Source of the DNA: Flavobacteriales bacterium UBA2426
GTDB taxonomy: Bacteria > Bacteroidota > Bacteroidia > Flavobacteriales_F > PHOS-HE28
Length of the DNA stretch: 15,353 nt
Assembly (NCBI GenBank): GCA_002342985.1
Contig: DDRC01000150.1
Location: 11,384 to 26,736 of the forward strand
Reading direction: 5' to 3'
Shown here: one piece after another, positions 1-6,823 of the stretch
How positions within the stretch are numbered: position 1 is the stretch's first letter
How the letters are laid out: the number at the start of each line of letters is the position of its first letter
The notes under the pieces: generated by a model
What the model was told of the DNA's origin: nothing
What the model saw: only the letters and a program-made list of their open reading frames with translations
The model's database searches: none
Position numbers and translations under genes: made by a program

Positions 1-184
1 GCCGCCCCTCGGTGGGGTGCACCAGGCCGAGCAGGCATTTGATCAGCGTGGTCTTGCCGCTGGCGTTGGGGCCGATGAGCATGACCACCTCGCCGGCCTG
101 GAAGGAGAGGTCCACGTTGCGCAGGGCCCAAAGGCGGCCATAGCGCTTGCCGATGCCGGAGCAGGTGATGCGCTCTTCACCCAT
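1..184 (-). CDS. nosF: NosF, copper-maturation ABC transporter ATPase (partial, N-terminus only)
   Basis: Only the first 61 codons lie in the window; the gene continues past the left edge. The translation begins MGEERITCSGIGKRYGRLWA and contains a complete Walker A motif, GPNASGKT, near residue 44, followed by TLIKCLLGLVHPTEG, as in ABC ATPases. NosF is the cytoplasmic ATPase that works with the membrane protein NosY and periplasmic NosD in maturing the copper centre of nitrous oxide reductase. The ATG at 182-184 lies inside the end of nosD (8-nt overlap with the nosD stop at 177-179), so translation is probably coupled. The Walker A alone would fit any ABC ATPase; the name rests on its position directly after nosD. 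The Walker B and signature motifs fall outside the window. Confidence 0.88.
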   Translation of the reverse strand, partial: MGEERITCSGIGKRYGRLWALRNVDLSFQAGEVVMLIGPNASGKTTLIKCLLGLVHPTEGR

Positions 185-1469
185 GACCGGCAAGGATAGG
201 AACTGGGGCCCCGCGGCCAGCACGGGCATCGCCGGAAAGAAGGGGCGTGGGCGGCCGCATCAAGGGGCGGTCATCCTTCATGGCCTCGGGGGTGAGGGAC
301 GGCAGCAGGCGCTCCGCCCGGTCAAGGAGCGATACGAAGAGGCTCCGCGAGAACACCATGGCGTAGGGCTGCCGCTCCACGAGCAGGGCGAAGAAGCCCA
401 GCGGCCGGTGAGGCACATCGCCCGTCCCATCACGGTCCAGGTCGTAACCGGTGTAGCGGTCCCAGTAGTTGCCCTCGAGCGTATTCAGCATGATCGACCC
501 GTTGGTGCTCATGTCGAAGGTGTTGCCGGCGAATGAGTTCCCGGTGAAATGGCAGGCGGTCGCATTGGCGAACAACCGCAGCGCCCAGCCGTTGGTGAGG
601 AAGAGGTTGGAGCGCACCTGCAGACGGTTGCAGCCGTCCACCATGATGCCCGTGGTGTTGTCGGTGAAGAGATTGCCCTCGATCTCCCCGTCGTTGATCT
701 CCTTCAGCAGCAGCCCGTAGGCGCTGGCGCCCCGATTGGCCAGGAAGCGGTTGCGCTTCATCACGATCTCCTTGCTGAACATCACCGCCACCCCGGCGCC
801 GTTGCTCTCGAAGTGGTTGTCCGTGTATGCATCGTTATTGCTGAACATGAAGTGCAGCCCATAGCGGAGGTTGTGGCGCGTGGTGTTGCGCTCGATCGTG
901 GAGCCGGTGACGAACTCGAAGTAGATGCCGTCACGGTGGTGCTCCACGCGGTTGTTGCGGATGGTGGCCCCGCTGCACTTCCACAGGTGGATGCCGTTGG
1001 CCATGGACTCCTCCTCGCCGGGGCGGCCCAGTACGATGTTGCCCTCCACCAGGGCGCCCTTCGCGCCGCTGAGGTAGATGGCGAAGAAGCAATGATCGAA
1101 CCGGTTGTCCATGATGCGGGCGCCCGTGCAGTTGGTCACCTTGAGCGCGGCCATGTCGTCGAGGTTGCTGCGCCGAGGGTTGCGGAAGATGAGCCCGCGC
1201 ACTTCCACGCTGTCGGCCTTCACCAGAAGGGCATCGTTCTCGCTCAGGCCATCGATCACCGCACCGGCACGGCCCAGCAATACCAGTCGCTTGTCGATGA
1301 CCAGGGCGCCTTCCGCCACGGTGCCATCGATGATGATGGTGTCACCGGGCGATGCGCCGGCCAGCAGGCTTTTCAGCGTGGGGCTGCCGCCTCCGCGATG
1401 CAGCCAGGTGCGCGCTTTCAAGGGCACCGAAAGGGCCAGTACCGCCAGGAGCAACAGCAGCTTCCGCAT
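177..1469 (-). CDS. nosD: NosD, periplasmic parallel beta-helix protein for NosZ copper-centre maturation
   Basis: The protein has 430 residues. It begins with a Sec signal peptide (MRKLLLLLAVLALSVPLKA), then a long right-handed beta-helix with repeated N-rich turns such as GNIVLG, IRNNRVEHH, IERNTTRHN and IEGNLFTDN. The C-terminal part carries the NosD hallmark GNYWDRYTGYDLDRDGTGD at about residues 333-351. NosD acts in the periplasm with the NosFY ABC transporter to assemble the Cu4S CuZ site of N2O reductase. I chose the ATG at 1469: it overlaps the nosL stop in TGATG, a usual coupling arrangement. A GTG one codon upstream (1472) is possible but less likely. The length is normal for the family, no frame break is seen, and the gene runs into nosF with an 8-nt overlap. 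Confidence 0.94.
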   Translation of the reverse strand: MRKLLLLLAVLALSVPLKARTWLHRGGGSPTLKSLLAGASPGDTIIIDGTVAEGALVIDKRLVLLGRAGAVIDGLSENDALLVKADSVEVRGLIFRNPRRSNLDDMAALKVTNCTGARIMDNRFDHCFFAIYLSGAKGALVEGNIVLGRPGEEESMANGIHLWKCSGATIRNNRVEHHRDGIYFEFVTGSTIERNTTRHNLRYGLHFMFSNNDAYTDNHFESNGAGVAVMFSKEIVMKRNRFLANRGASAYGLLLKEINDGEIEGNLFTDNTTGIMVDGCNRLQVRSNLFLTNGWALRLFANATACHFTGNSFAGNTFDMSTNGSIMLNTLEGNYWDRYTGYDLDRDGTGDVPHRPLGFFALLVERQPYAMVFSRSLFVSLLDRAERLLPSLTPEAMKDDRPLMRPPTPLLSGDARAGRGAPVPILAGHG

Positions 1470-1915
1470 CACTCTTCCAGCAGCGCACGGGCACCGGCCC
1501 AGTCCAAGGGGTGTGCATCCTGTCCGGCGGCGGCCCTGTCCCGGTCGCCATCGGTTGCGAAAGCCGCCACATCACCCCGCATGGGGCTGCGGAAAGACGG
1601 CCCGTGCAGGTAGCGCGCCGTGGTGGCATCGATCAGCGCACCCGGATGAGCATGGTCGCAGACGTACCAGCCGGCCACCTGGTCCTCGGCCACTGTGCCC
1701 TTGGCCACGAAATGCACCATGCACGCGATGTCATCGAAGACGTATTGCCGGCCCTTCATCGTGATGATGGCCGCACCGAACTTATCGTCCACGACATTCA
1801 TCCGGCAATGGGCGCATTCGGCCTTCCCGAAATCGATGCGCGGAGGCTGCTGGCCGCATGACCAAAAGGTCAGCAGCAGCAGGAGCAAGGAAAGCGAACC
1901 CGACCGCAGCCTCAT
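1469..1915 (-). CDS. nosL: NosL, copper-binding lipoprotein of the nos operon
   Basis: The protein has 148 residues. The N-terminus is a lipoprotein signal: basic start, a run of leucines, then WSC with Cys20 as the probable lipidation site. The next segment, ECAHCRM (Cys34, Cys37, Met39), is the C-x-x-C-x-M copper-binding signature of NosL. It is followed by YVFDDIACM near residues 58-66, the typical second conserved block. NosL is an outer-membrane or periplasmic Cu(I) chaperone that supplies copper for NosZ maturation. The open frame extends further upstream, but the ATG at 1915 is preferred because it overlaps the preceding stop as ATGA (4 nt) and immediately precedes the signal peptide. 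The C-terminal 30 residues are poorly conserved in style and rich in D, R and A. Confidence 0.93.
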   Translation of the reverse strand: MRLRSGSLSLLLLLLTFWSCGQQPPRIDFGKAECAHCRMNVVDDKFGAAIITMKGRQYVFDDIACMVHFVAKGTVAEDQVAGWYVCDHAHPGALIDATTARYLHGPSFRSPMRGDVAAFATDGDRDRAAAGQDAHPLDWAGARALLEE

Positions 1916-2532
1916 GATGCAGGGGATGCTTTGGCGCGCGCCTTCAGCTTGCTGCGGAGATCGCGCACCTCCAGGAAATAGACCCCGGCCAGCAGCGCCA
2001 TCACCCCGAAAAGGATCCATCCGCCGATATCAGGGGTGGACCATGCGTCGAAGTTCAGCAGCTGCTTGTGCCCGATGAGCGGGGGCTGATAGGCCATGCC
2101 CTCCACCTTGATCGCGGCCTTGGGGTCGAGCTCATGCCCGTACTTGTAGCCCCAATCCCACATCCGCCAGAGCGCCCATGCGCCGAAGAGGGACAGCGTG
2201 ACCAGGCCGCCCACGAGCAGGATGCGCCGGCCCCAGGCCGCGGCAACGATGCCCAGTGCAGCGAGCACCATGATCACCTTGGGCAGGATCCTGAACTCGG
2301 TGAACATCTCGTCCTTGATGTGGGCCATGCCGATGTAGTGGTTGAGGCCGTTGATCTTCTCGGTATCGCCGGAGAAATGATCGGCCCAGATCTGCATGTA
2401 CAGCCCCTCGGGGTATTGCGGGGCCGCCAGGTCTATGCGCCAGATGGGCACGAACAGCAGCGCCAGCAGCGCCAGGGCCGAAAGCGCGATCATCACTCTG
2501 GATATGGGTCTCATGATGCGGTTGTCTTCCAT
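1912..2532 (-). CDS. Four-helix membrane protein of the clade II nos operon, function unknown
   Basis: The protein has 206 residues and four predicted membrane helices at about residues 13-32, 83-101, 103-123 and 171-189. Between the first two lies a loop containing YPEGLYMQIW and INGLNHYIGM (residues 40-69). I recall similar loop motifs in hypothetical membrane proteins encoded next to clade II nosZ, but I cannot name a biochemical function. The start at 2532 is well supported by AGGAGG at 2539-2544, 6 nt upstream, unusually strong for this window. The gene follows the hairpin after nosZ and overlaps nosL by 4 nt, so it belongs to the accessory half of the operon. His65 and Met69, plus two Trp-rich helices, could take part in metal handling or quinol/cytochrome contact, but that is speculation. 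It is not NosY, which is larger and has more helices. Confidence 0.8.
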   Translation of the reverse strand: MEDNRIMRPISRVMIALSALALLALLFVPIWRIDLAAPQYPEGLYMQIWADHFSGDTEKINGLNHYIGMAHIKDEMFTEFRILPKVIMVLAALGIVAAAWGRRILLVGGLVTLSLFGAWALWRMWDWGYKYGHELDPKAAIKVEGMAYQPPLIGHKQLLNFDAWSTPDIGGWILFGVMALLAGVYFLEVRDLRSKLKARAKASPAS

Positions 2533-2538
2533 GGGCGC

Positions 2539-2544
2539 CCTCCT
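2539..2544 (-). promoter_or_regulatory. Strong Shine-Dalgarno for the nos membrane protein gene
   Basis: AGGAGG on the minus strand, 6 nt before the ATG at 2532. It starts two bases after the base of the 18-bp hairpin stem, so the hairpin and ribosome loading may be linked. Several other starts in this operon have no comparable site (nosZ has none I can see), so this one fixes the start. Confidence 0.7.
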
Positions 2545-2545
2545 T

Positions 2546-2586
2546 CAGCGGCACGGCCCCGGCGCGATGCCGGGGCCGTGCCGCTG
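2546..2586 (-). terminator. Perfect 18-bp hairpin between nosZ and the downstream nos genes (attenuator or mRNA-stabilising stem)
   Basis: The left arm at 2546-2563 (CAGCGGCACGGCCCCGGC) is the exact reverse complement of the right arm at 2569-2586, with a 5-base loop GCGAT on the plus strand. The stem is almost all G-C. It lies in the 80-bp gap between the nosZ stop (2613) and the next start (2532). There is no T-tract after it on the minus strand; the stem is followed directly by a Shine-Dalgarno. It therefore does not fit a standard intrinsic terminator. More likely it is a processing or 3'-end-protection element that keeps nosZ mRNA above that of the accessory genes, or a partial attenuator. 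Confidence is high for the structure and moderate for its role. Confidence 0.65.
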
Positions 2587-2612
2587 TTCACCGGAGGAAC
2601 GTCCGGGTTGGT

Positions 2613-4607
2613 TCAAAGTTCGGCGTCCACGCTCAGCGTGTAGGCCTCCAGGGACACGTTGCTGTTGGCGGGCGATACGCGCACATAGCCCTGCATCTCC
2701 TGGTGGAGGGCCGAGCAGAAGTCCGTGCAGTACATCGGCCACACGCCCACGCGCGTCGGGATCCACTTCAGCGTCTGGGTCTCACCCGGCATGATCAGCA
2801 ATTCGGCATTGGCGGCACCCTTGATGGCGAAGCCATGCGGCACATCCCAATCCTGCTCCAGGTTCGTCACGTGGAAGTACACCTCGTCGCCGAGCTTCAC
2901 GCCTTCGATGTTGTCGGGGGCGAAGTGCGAGCGGATGGTGGTCATCCACACGTGCACCTCCTTGCCGCGGCGCTCCACGCGGGTCTCCTTCTCGCCCTTG
3001 GCCACGAAGGGGTGCTTGTTCTCCTCGATCTTGAAGAACTTCACCTCGCGCGGCTTCACCAGCTCGGCTGGGATGGCCTGTGCGTAGTGGGGCTCACCCG
3101 TGGTGGGGAAGTCCAGCAGCAGCTCCATCTTGTCGCCCTCGATGCTGTACAGCTGGGCGCTCTGCGTCAGCTCCGGGCCGGTGGGCAGGTAGCGGTCCTT
3201 GGTGATCTTGTTGTAGGCGATCACATACTTGCCCCAGGGCTGCTTGCTGTCGCCGCCTGGCACGCACAGGTGGCCGATGCTGTAGTAGGTGGGTACGCGG
3301 TCCACCACCTCCAGTTTCTCCACGTTCCACTTCACGATCTCGCTGCTCACGAAGAAGCTGGTGTAGGCATTCCCGTTCGCGTCGAACTCGGTGTGCAGGG
3401 GCCCGAGACCGGGCTTCTTCACCTCGCCATGCAGCACGCTCTCGTACTTCAGCACCGGGATGCCGCCGAAGTCGCCTTCCACATCATTGGCGGCGATGGC
3501 CTGCTGGATCTTCTCGAAGCTGAACACGGGGATGAGCGCGGCCAGCTTGCCGCTGCCCACGATGTACTTGCCCGTGGGGTCCACGTCACAGCCGTGCGGG
3601 CTCTTGGGGCAGGGCATGAAGTAGAGCAGGCCGGGGTGGTCCTTGGGGTCCAGTTGCAGGACGTCCTCGTAAACCGTCGTCTCGGCGCTGTGCGTTTCCT
3701 CGTTCCACCAATTGCTGTAGTGCTTGCCGGGCACGCGCTTGCCCTTGCCGTCCTTGGCCAGTTGCTCGGCCAGCTTCCAGTTCACGGCCATGATGAAGTC
3801 CTTGTCGCGCTGGCTGGCGTTCACCTCCAACAGGCTGTAGGCCTGCTCGGTGTTGTAGCAGCTGAAGAAGAACCAGCCTTCGCTGGGGCCTTTGCCGGCG
3901 TGGCTCAGGTCGAAGTTCACGCCCGGTGTGGCGATCTGGAAGGCGATGCTCATCCTGCCCGACTCGGGATCGGGGTGGATGAAGCTCACGTTGCCCTTGA
4001 AGTTCTCCTTGTAGGTCTTGATGGACACATCGCGGGAAGCATCGTCGCCCATGGGCACGCTGAAGCGGGTGCCGGCCACCACGTACTCGCTGTTGCCCGT
4101 GGTGAATGGTGAGCTGTGGTTGCCCGCGCTGTTCGGGATCTCGATGATGCTCTTCGTACGGAAGGTCCCGAGGTCCACCAAGGCGATGCGCGGCGTGTTG
4201 TTGCCGTTGATGAAGCACCATTTGCCATCGGGAACGCCGTTGCTCTGCGAGAGCTCGGGGTGGTGGCTGTCATCCCAAGGGATGAAGCCGTAGCTGGTCA
4301 TCAGCATGCCCTTGGTCTCCTCGCTGTAGCCATAGCCGCTCTCGGGATCCACGCTGAACACAGGGATCTCGCGGAACAGGCGGCCGCTGGGCAGGCCGTA
4401 CACGGCCAGTTGCCCGCTGAAGCCGCCGCTGACGAAGTTGTAGAACTCGTCGTGGGTTCCGGGCTTCACATAGACCTTGCTCGCGGCATCGCCGGTGACC
4501 ATGGTCTTGGTGGTGTTGGGCTTGCAACCCGGCATGGTATTGATGGCCAGGAAGGCGACCCCGGCTGCGCCGAGCAGGGCCGCTGTCATGGAAAGTGGAC
4601 GTTTCAT
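2613..4607 (-). CDS. nosZ: Clade II nitrous oxide reductase NosZ
   Basis: The 664-residue enzyme reduces N2O to N2 outside the cytoplasm using a CuZ site and a CuA electron-entry site. The N-terminus is a Sec-type signal (no twin-arginine motif) ending in MPGC; Cys28 may be lipidated. The N-terminal propeller contains DDSHHPE with His115 and His116. Other histidines that fit the seven CuZ ligands are His163, His338 (SPHGCD), His406 (GPLHTEFD), His446 (IGHL) and His507 (EPHY). The C-terminal cupredoxin domain has DVPHGF (His591) and the CuA loop CTDFCSALHQEM (Cys627, Cys631, His635, Met638). The Sec signal and operon order are those of clade II (atypical) NosZ. The ATG at 4607 is chosen because the signal peptide starts there; the upstream extension of the frame is an out-of-frame copy of the cytochrome gene. 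There is no obvious Shine-Dalgarno. Confidence 0.97.
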   Translation of the reverse strand: MKRPLSMTAALLGAAGVAFLAINTMPGCKPNTTKTMVTGDAASKVYVKPGTHDEFYNFVSGGFSGQLAVYGLPSGRLFREIPVFSVDPESGYGYSEETKGMLMTSYGFIPWDDSHHPELSQSNGVPDGKWCFINGNNTPRIALVDLGTFRTKSIIEIPNSAGNHSSPFTTGNSEYVVAGTRFSVPMGDDASRDVSIKTYKENFKGNVSFIHPDPESGRMSIAFQIATPGVNFDLSHAGKGPSEGWFFFSCYNTEQAYSLLEVNASQRDKDFIMAVNWKLAEQLAKDGKGKRVPGKHYSNWWNEETHSAETTVYEDVLQLDPKDHPGLLYFMPCPKSPHGCDVDPTGKYIVGSGKLAALIPVFSFEKIQQAIAANDVEGDFGGIPVLKYESVLHGEVKKPGLGPLHTEFDANGNAYTSFFVSSEIVKWNVEKLEVVDRVPTYYSIGHLCVPGGDSKQPWGKYVIAYNKITKDRYLPTGPELTQSAQLYSIEGDKMELLLDFPTTGEPHYAQAIPAELVKPREVKFFKIEENKHPFVAKGEKETRVERRGKEVHVWMTTIRSHFAPDNIEGVKLGDEVYFHVTNLEQDWDVPHGFAIKGAANAELLIMPGETQTLKWIPTRVGVWPMYCTDFCSALHQEMQGYVRVSPANSNVSLEAYTLSVDAEL

Positions 4608-4642
4608 GGATGGTATGTTGGTGATGGGGGCGGGTTCAGGTC

Positions 4643-5110
4643 TCAGAGCGTGCGCATGAATTCGAGCACCTCGCGGCCTTCCTCCTTGGAAAGGCCTTGG
4701 TTGGGCATGCGGACGAGGCACTCCTCCAAGGCCTTCTGGGCCTCCGGATCGCTCTCGAGCATCGCATCGATGTTCAGGATCATGTTCATGATCCACTCCG
4801 GCTGGCGGCGCTCGGTGATGCCCTTCCAGCCCGGCCCGACCACGCGGTTCGGACCTGTGCTGTGGCAGGCCTGGCACTTCACATCGTATGTGGAGCGGCC
4901 CTTCTCCACCATGCCCTGGTCGATATCACCCAAGGTGATGTCCGCAGCGGTGAACAGCCCCGCCTCGCTCTTTCCCGGGGCCGCTGCGCCCGGAGGGGAT
5001 CCGGCTGCGCCCGGAGGGCCGGCATTGGCATTATCGGCACCGCCACCGCAGGCGGAGAGCAGGGAAATGACAGCCATCAGCAGGCCGCCAGCGATCAGGT
5101 TCGTCTTCAT
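4643..5110 (-). CDS. Lipoprotein class I cytochrome c, probable electron donor to NosZ
   Basis: The protein has 155 residues. A lipoprotein signal ends in LLSAC (Cys21), followed by a flexible linker rich in Gly, Ala and Pro (residues 22-47). A single-heme cytochrome c domain follows, with CQACH at 79-83 and an axial methionine in RMPNQGLS (Met135). Such cytochromes commonly precede clade II nosZ and are thought to feed electrons from the quinol pool to CuA. The ATG at 5110 is chosen because the signal peptide starts there; an in-frame start 12 codons upstream would put a charged extension in front of it. The gene is first in the operon, 35 bp ahead of nosZ, and sits next to the divergent promoter region, so its promoter probably drives the whole nos operon. 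Confidence 0.92.
   Translation of the reverse strand: MKTNLIAGGLLMAVISLLSACGGGADNANAGPPGAAGSPPGAAAPGKSEAGLFTAADITLGDIDQGMVEKGRSTYDVKCQACHSTGPNRVVGPGWKGITERRQPEWIMNMILNIDAMLESDPEAQKALEECLVRMPNQGLSKEEGREVLEFMRTL
4983..5017 (-). repeat. 14-bp direct repeat with 21-bp period in the cytochrome c linker
   Basis: GCTGCGCCCGGAGG occurs at 4983-4996 and again at 5004-5017. The 21-bp period equals seven codons and encodes the repeated PPGAA-type linker between the lipid anchor and the heme domain. It looks like a small in-frame duplication that lengthens the tether. Confidence 0.7.
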
Positions 5111-5255
5111 GGTGTGTTTGTTAGTAGGAGCCCTTTCGGGGGCCAAATATCCACGGATGCGTTTGTCTGGTTTATGACGAGCGTCAGGACCTTGGTCAGG
5201 CTGCCGAAGCTACGTTGCAGCGCGCAATCAACCATCTTCGCGAACGCATCAAGGC
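5111..5255. promoter_or_regulatory. Divergent promoter region between the nos operon and the plus-strand membrane protein gene
   Basis: This 145-bp gap separates two divergent starts and must hold promoters for both. An interrupted palindrome TGACG-AG-CGTCA lies at 5175-5186. A direct repeat of GTCAGG at 5183-5188 and 5195-5200 has a 12-bp period. On the minus strand GATATTTG (5144-5151) differs by one base from the Bacteroidota -7 consensus TAnnTTTG and lies about 34-41 bp before the cytochrome c start, but I see no matching -33 TTG element. No FNR/NnrR-type TTGAT-N4-ATCAA site is visible. The region type is firm; the individual sites are weak candidates. Confidence 0.5.
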
Positions 5256-6470
5256 ATGAGTCGCTGGTTCCGCATCGCTCTTCTCAACCTGCTCGCGGCA
5301 GGCATCATCGGCGCCCTGCTCCGCGTGGTGTACATCACGGAACTGCCGTTCATCCGGTTCAGGCCCTGGCTCCATGGCCATTCGCACACGGCACTGCTCG
5401 GCTGGCTTTTCATCGGCGTGGCGGTGGTGCTCCTGCACGATGGCGGCCGCGGCGGCCTCTCGCGCGGCGTGCGCTGGCTGCTGACGGGCCTGCAGGCGGC
5501 GGTGGCGGCCATGCTCATCAGCTTCCCGCTCCAAGGCTATGGCGCGGTGTCCATCACCGCCAGCACAGTGCACTTGGTGCTGGCCTTCGCCCTCCTCAGG
5601 CACATCTGGCACGCTTCGGCGGAGTGGCCCGCGGCCGGCAGCCGGCTGCTCGCGCGCATCGCCATGGCCATGTTCGGCCTCTCCACCTTGGGCATCCTGG
5701 CAATCGGGCCCATCATCGCGCTGGGCCTGCAGGGCAAGGAGATCTACTACTGGTCCGTGCAGTTCTTCCTCCACTTCCAGTTCAACGGCTGGTTCTGGTT
5801 CGCCGCCATGGCCATCGGCGCTCGTTGGGCCGAGCGCACAGGCTTCTCCCTTCGCCTCGATGCACTGACCATCCTGCTGTGGGTCGTCTCGGCCGTGCTC
5901 ACCTATGCGCTCGCAATCGCCTGGAGCGAGCCGCACCCCGGGGTCTTCGCCACGGTATCGGTCGCCGTGGCGCTCCAGGCATGGGCGGCGGTGCGCACCC
6001 TGCGCATGCTCCAGCGCCTGCGATCACAGGCTTACGAGCGCTTCCCGCCGTGGGCGCGGATCCTGATCGGCGTGGCCTTGGTGAGCATGGCGATGAAGGT
6101 GCTGGTGCAAGCCGCCGTGGCGGTGCCTGCCGTCGCCGTCATGGCCTTCACCATCCGCCACTACGTCATGGGCTTCATCCACATGAACACGCTGGGTACA
6201 ATGACCACGCTGCTGCTGGCCTATGCAATCACCTATGGGTGGTGGACGACGGACCGGCCGATGGTGCGGGCCGGTCTCTTCCTGCTGGTTGCGGGCATCA
6301 TCGGCAGCGAACTGCTGCTCTTCGCGCAGGGCACCCTGTTCTGGGCCGGCTGGGGAATGATGCCCGGCCACTACTGGCACTTGGCCATCGCCTCAGCGCT
6401 CATGCCCGCAGGAGTCGCGCTGTTGCTGGCCGCACGCTCCAGGCGGTCCACCGGGACCGCTGCATCCTGA
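5256..6470 (+). CDS. Twelve-helix histidine-rich membrane protein, heme-copper oxidase subunit I / NnrS-like
   Basis: The 404-residue protein is hydrophobic throughout, with about 12 predicted membrane helices and a short polar C-terminus. Conserved-looking histidines sit in or next to helices: HGHSHTALLGW (His40, 42, 44), His106, His116, His119, His173 in FFLHFQFNGW, the pair His302 and His309 in RHYVMGFIHMN, and His372/His375. This helix count with paired helix-embedded histidines resembles heme-copper oxidase subunit I and NnrS-like proteins, which bind heme and in some cases copper. No partner cytochrome subunit is encoded beside it, so it is an orphan. It is divergent from nosZ and may be co-regulated with N2O respiration, for example in NO or heme/copper handling, which is inference. 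The start at 5256 lacks a good Shine-Dalgarno. It converges on the next gene with a 19-bp gap. Confidence 0.75.
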   Translation: MSRWFRIALLNLLAAGIIGALLRVVYITELPFIRFRPWLHGHSHTALLGWLFIGVAVVLLHDGGRGGLSRGVRWLLTGLQAAVAAMLISFPLQGYGAVSITASTVHLVLAFALLRHIWHASAEWPAAGSRLLARIAMAMFGLSTLGILAIGPIIALGLQGKEIYYWSVQFFLHFQFNGWFWFAAMAIGARWAERTGFSLRLDALTILLWVVSAVLTYALAIAWSEPHPGVFATVSVAVALQAWAAVRTLRMLQRLRSQAYERFPPWARILIGVALVSMAMKVLVQAAVAVPAVAVMAFTIRHYVMGFIHMNTLGTMTTLLLAYAITYGWWTTDRPMVRAGLFLLVAGIIGSELLLFAQGTLFWAGWGMMPGHYWHLAIASALMPAGVALLLAARSRRSTGTAAS

Positions 6471-6489
6471 AGGCTTCAGCGCCTGCTCG

Positions 6490-6771
6490 TCACCACTGTC
6501 GATCGGGGCGCTTGGTGGCGCCATTCACCCGCACCCGTTTGCTCCGGCTCGCGTGCCCGCTGAGCAAATCCACCTGCCGCTTGGGCACCCCGAAGGCCCC
6601 GGCCAGGAAGGTGATGAGCGCCTCGTTGGCCTGGCCATCCACGGGCGGCGCGGCGAGACGGATCCTCAAGGCATCGCCGTGCACGCCGGCCACCTCGGTG
6701 CGCTTGGCGCCCGGCTGCGCATGCACGGAGAGGATGATGGCCCCCTCTTGCTCGGCAATCCAATCCGGCAT
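6490..6771 (-). CDS. DUF167 / YggU family small protein
   Basis: The protein has 93 residues and matches the DUF167 (YggU) pattern over most of its length: VHAQPGAKRTEV near residues 16-27, then RLAAPPVDGQANEALITFLA at about 37-56 and a C-terminal SRSKRVRV strand. This is a compact alpha/beta fold found in all domains, with no established function. The length is normal. The start at 6771 is followed directly by the first conserved strand; a purine-rich AGGGGG lies just upstream. It stands alone between the convergent membrane protein gene and the efflux cluster, and nothing in its context suggests a role in either. Confidence 0.88.
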   Translation of the reverse strand: MPDWIAEQEGAIILSVHAQPGAKRTEVAGVHGDALRIRLAAPPVDGQANEALITFLAGAFGVPKRQVDLLSGHASRSKRVRVNGATKRPDRQW

Positions 6772-6823
6772 GCCCCCTGTGCGTTTGCTGATTAAAGGAA
6801 GCGAAGATGGCTAGGGCACCCGA

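Noticed and set aside
2703-4112. Plus-strand open frame of about 470 codons opposite nosZ
   Set aside because: It is a complementary shadow of the nosZ codons; nosZ has complete copper-site motifs on the minus strand.
4608-4877. Extended start for nosZ far upstream
   Set aside because: The extension overlaps the cytochrome c gene in another frame and would place about 90 polar residues before a clear signal peptide.
6465-6478. CTGAAG-G-CTTCAG palindrome at the end of the plus-strand membrane protein gene, as a terminator
   Set aside because: The arms are 6 bp with a one-base loop that cannot form a stable hairpin, and no T-run follows.
4697-6814. Long plus-strand open frame of about 700 codons
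   Set aside because: It runs antisense to the cytochrome c gene and through the membrane protein gene in the wrong frame. Its translation is low-complexity in H, R, A and G, as expected for shadow frames in GC-rich DNA.
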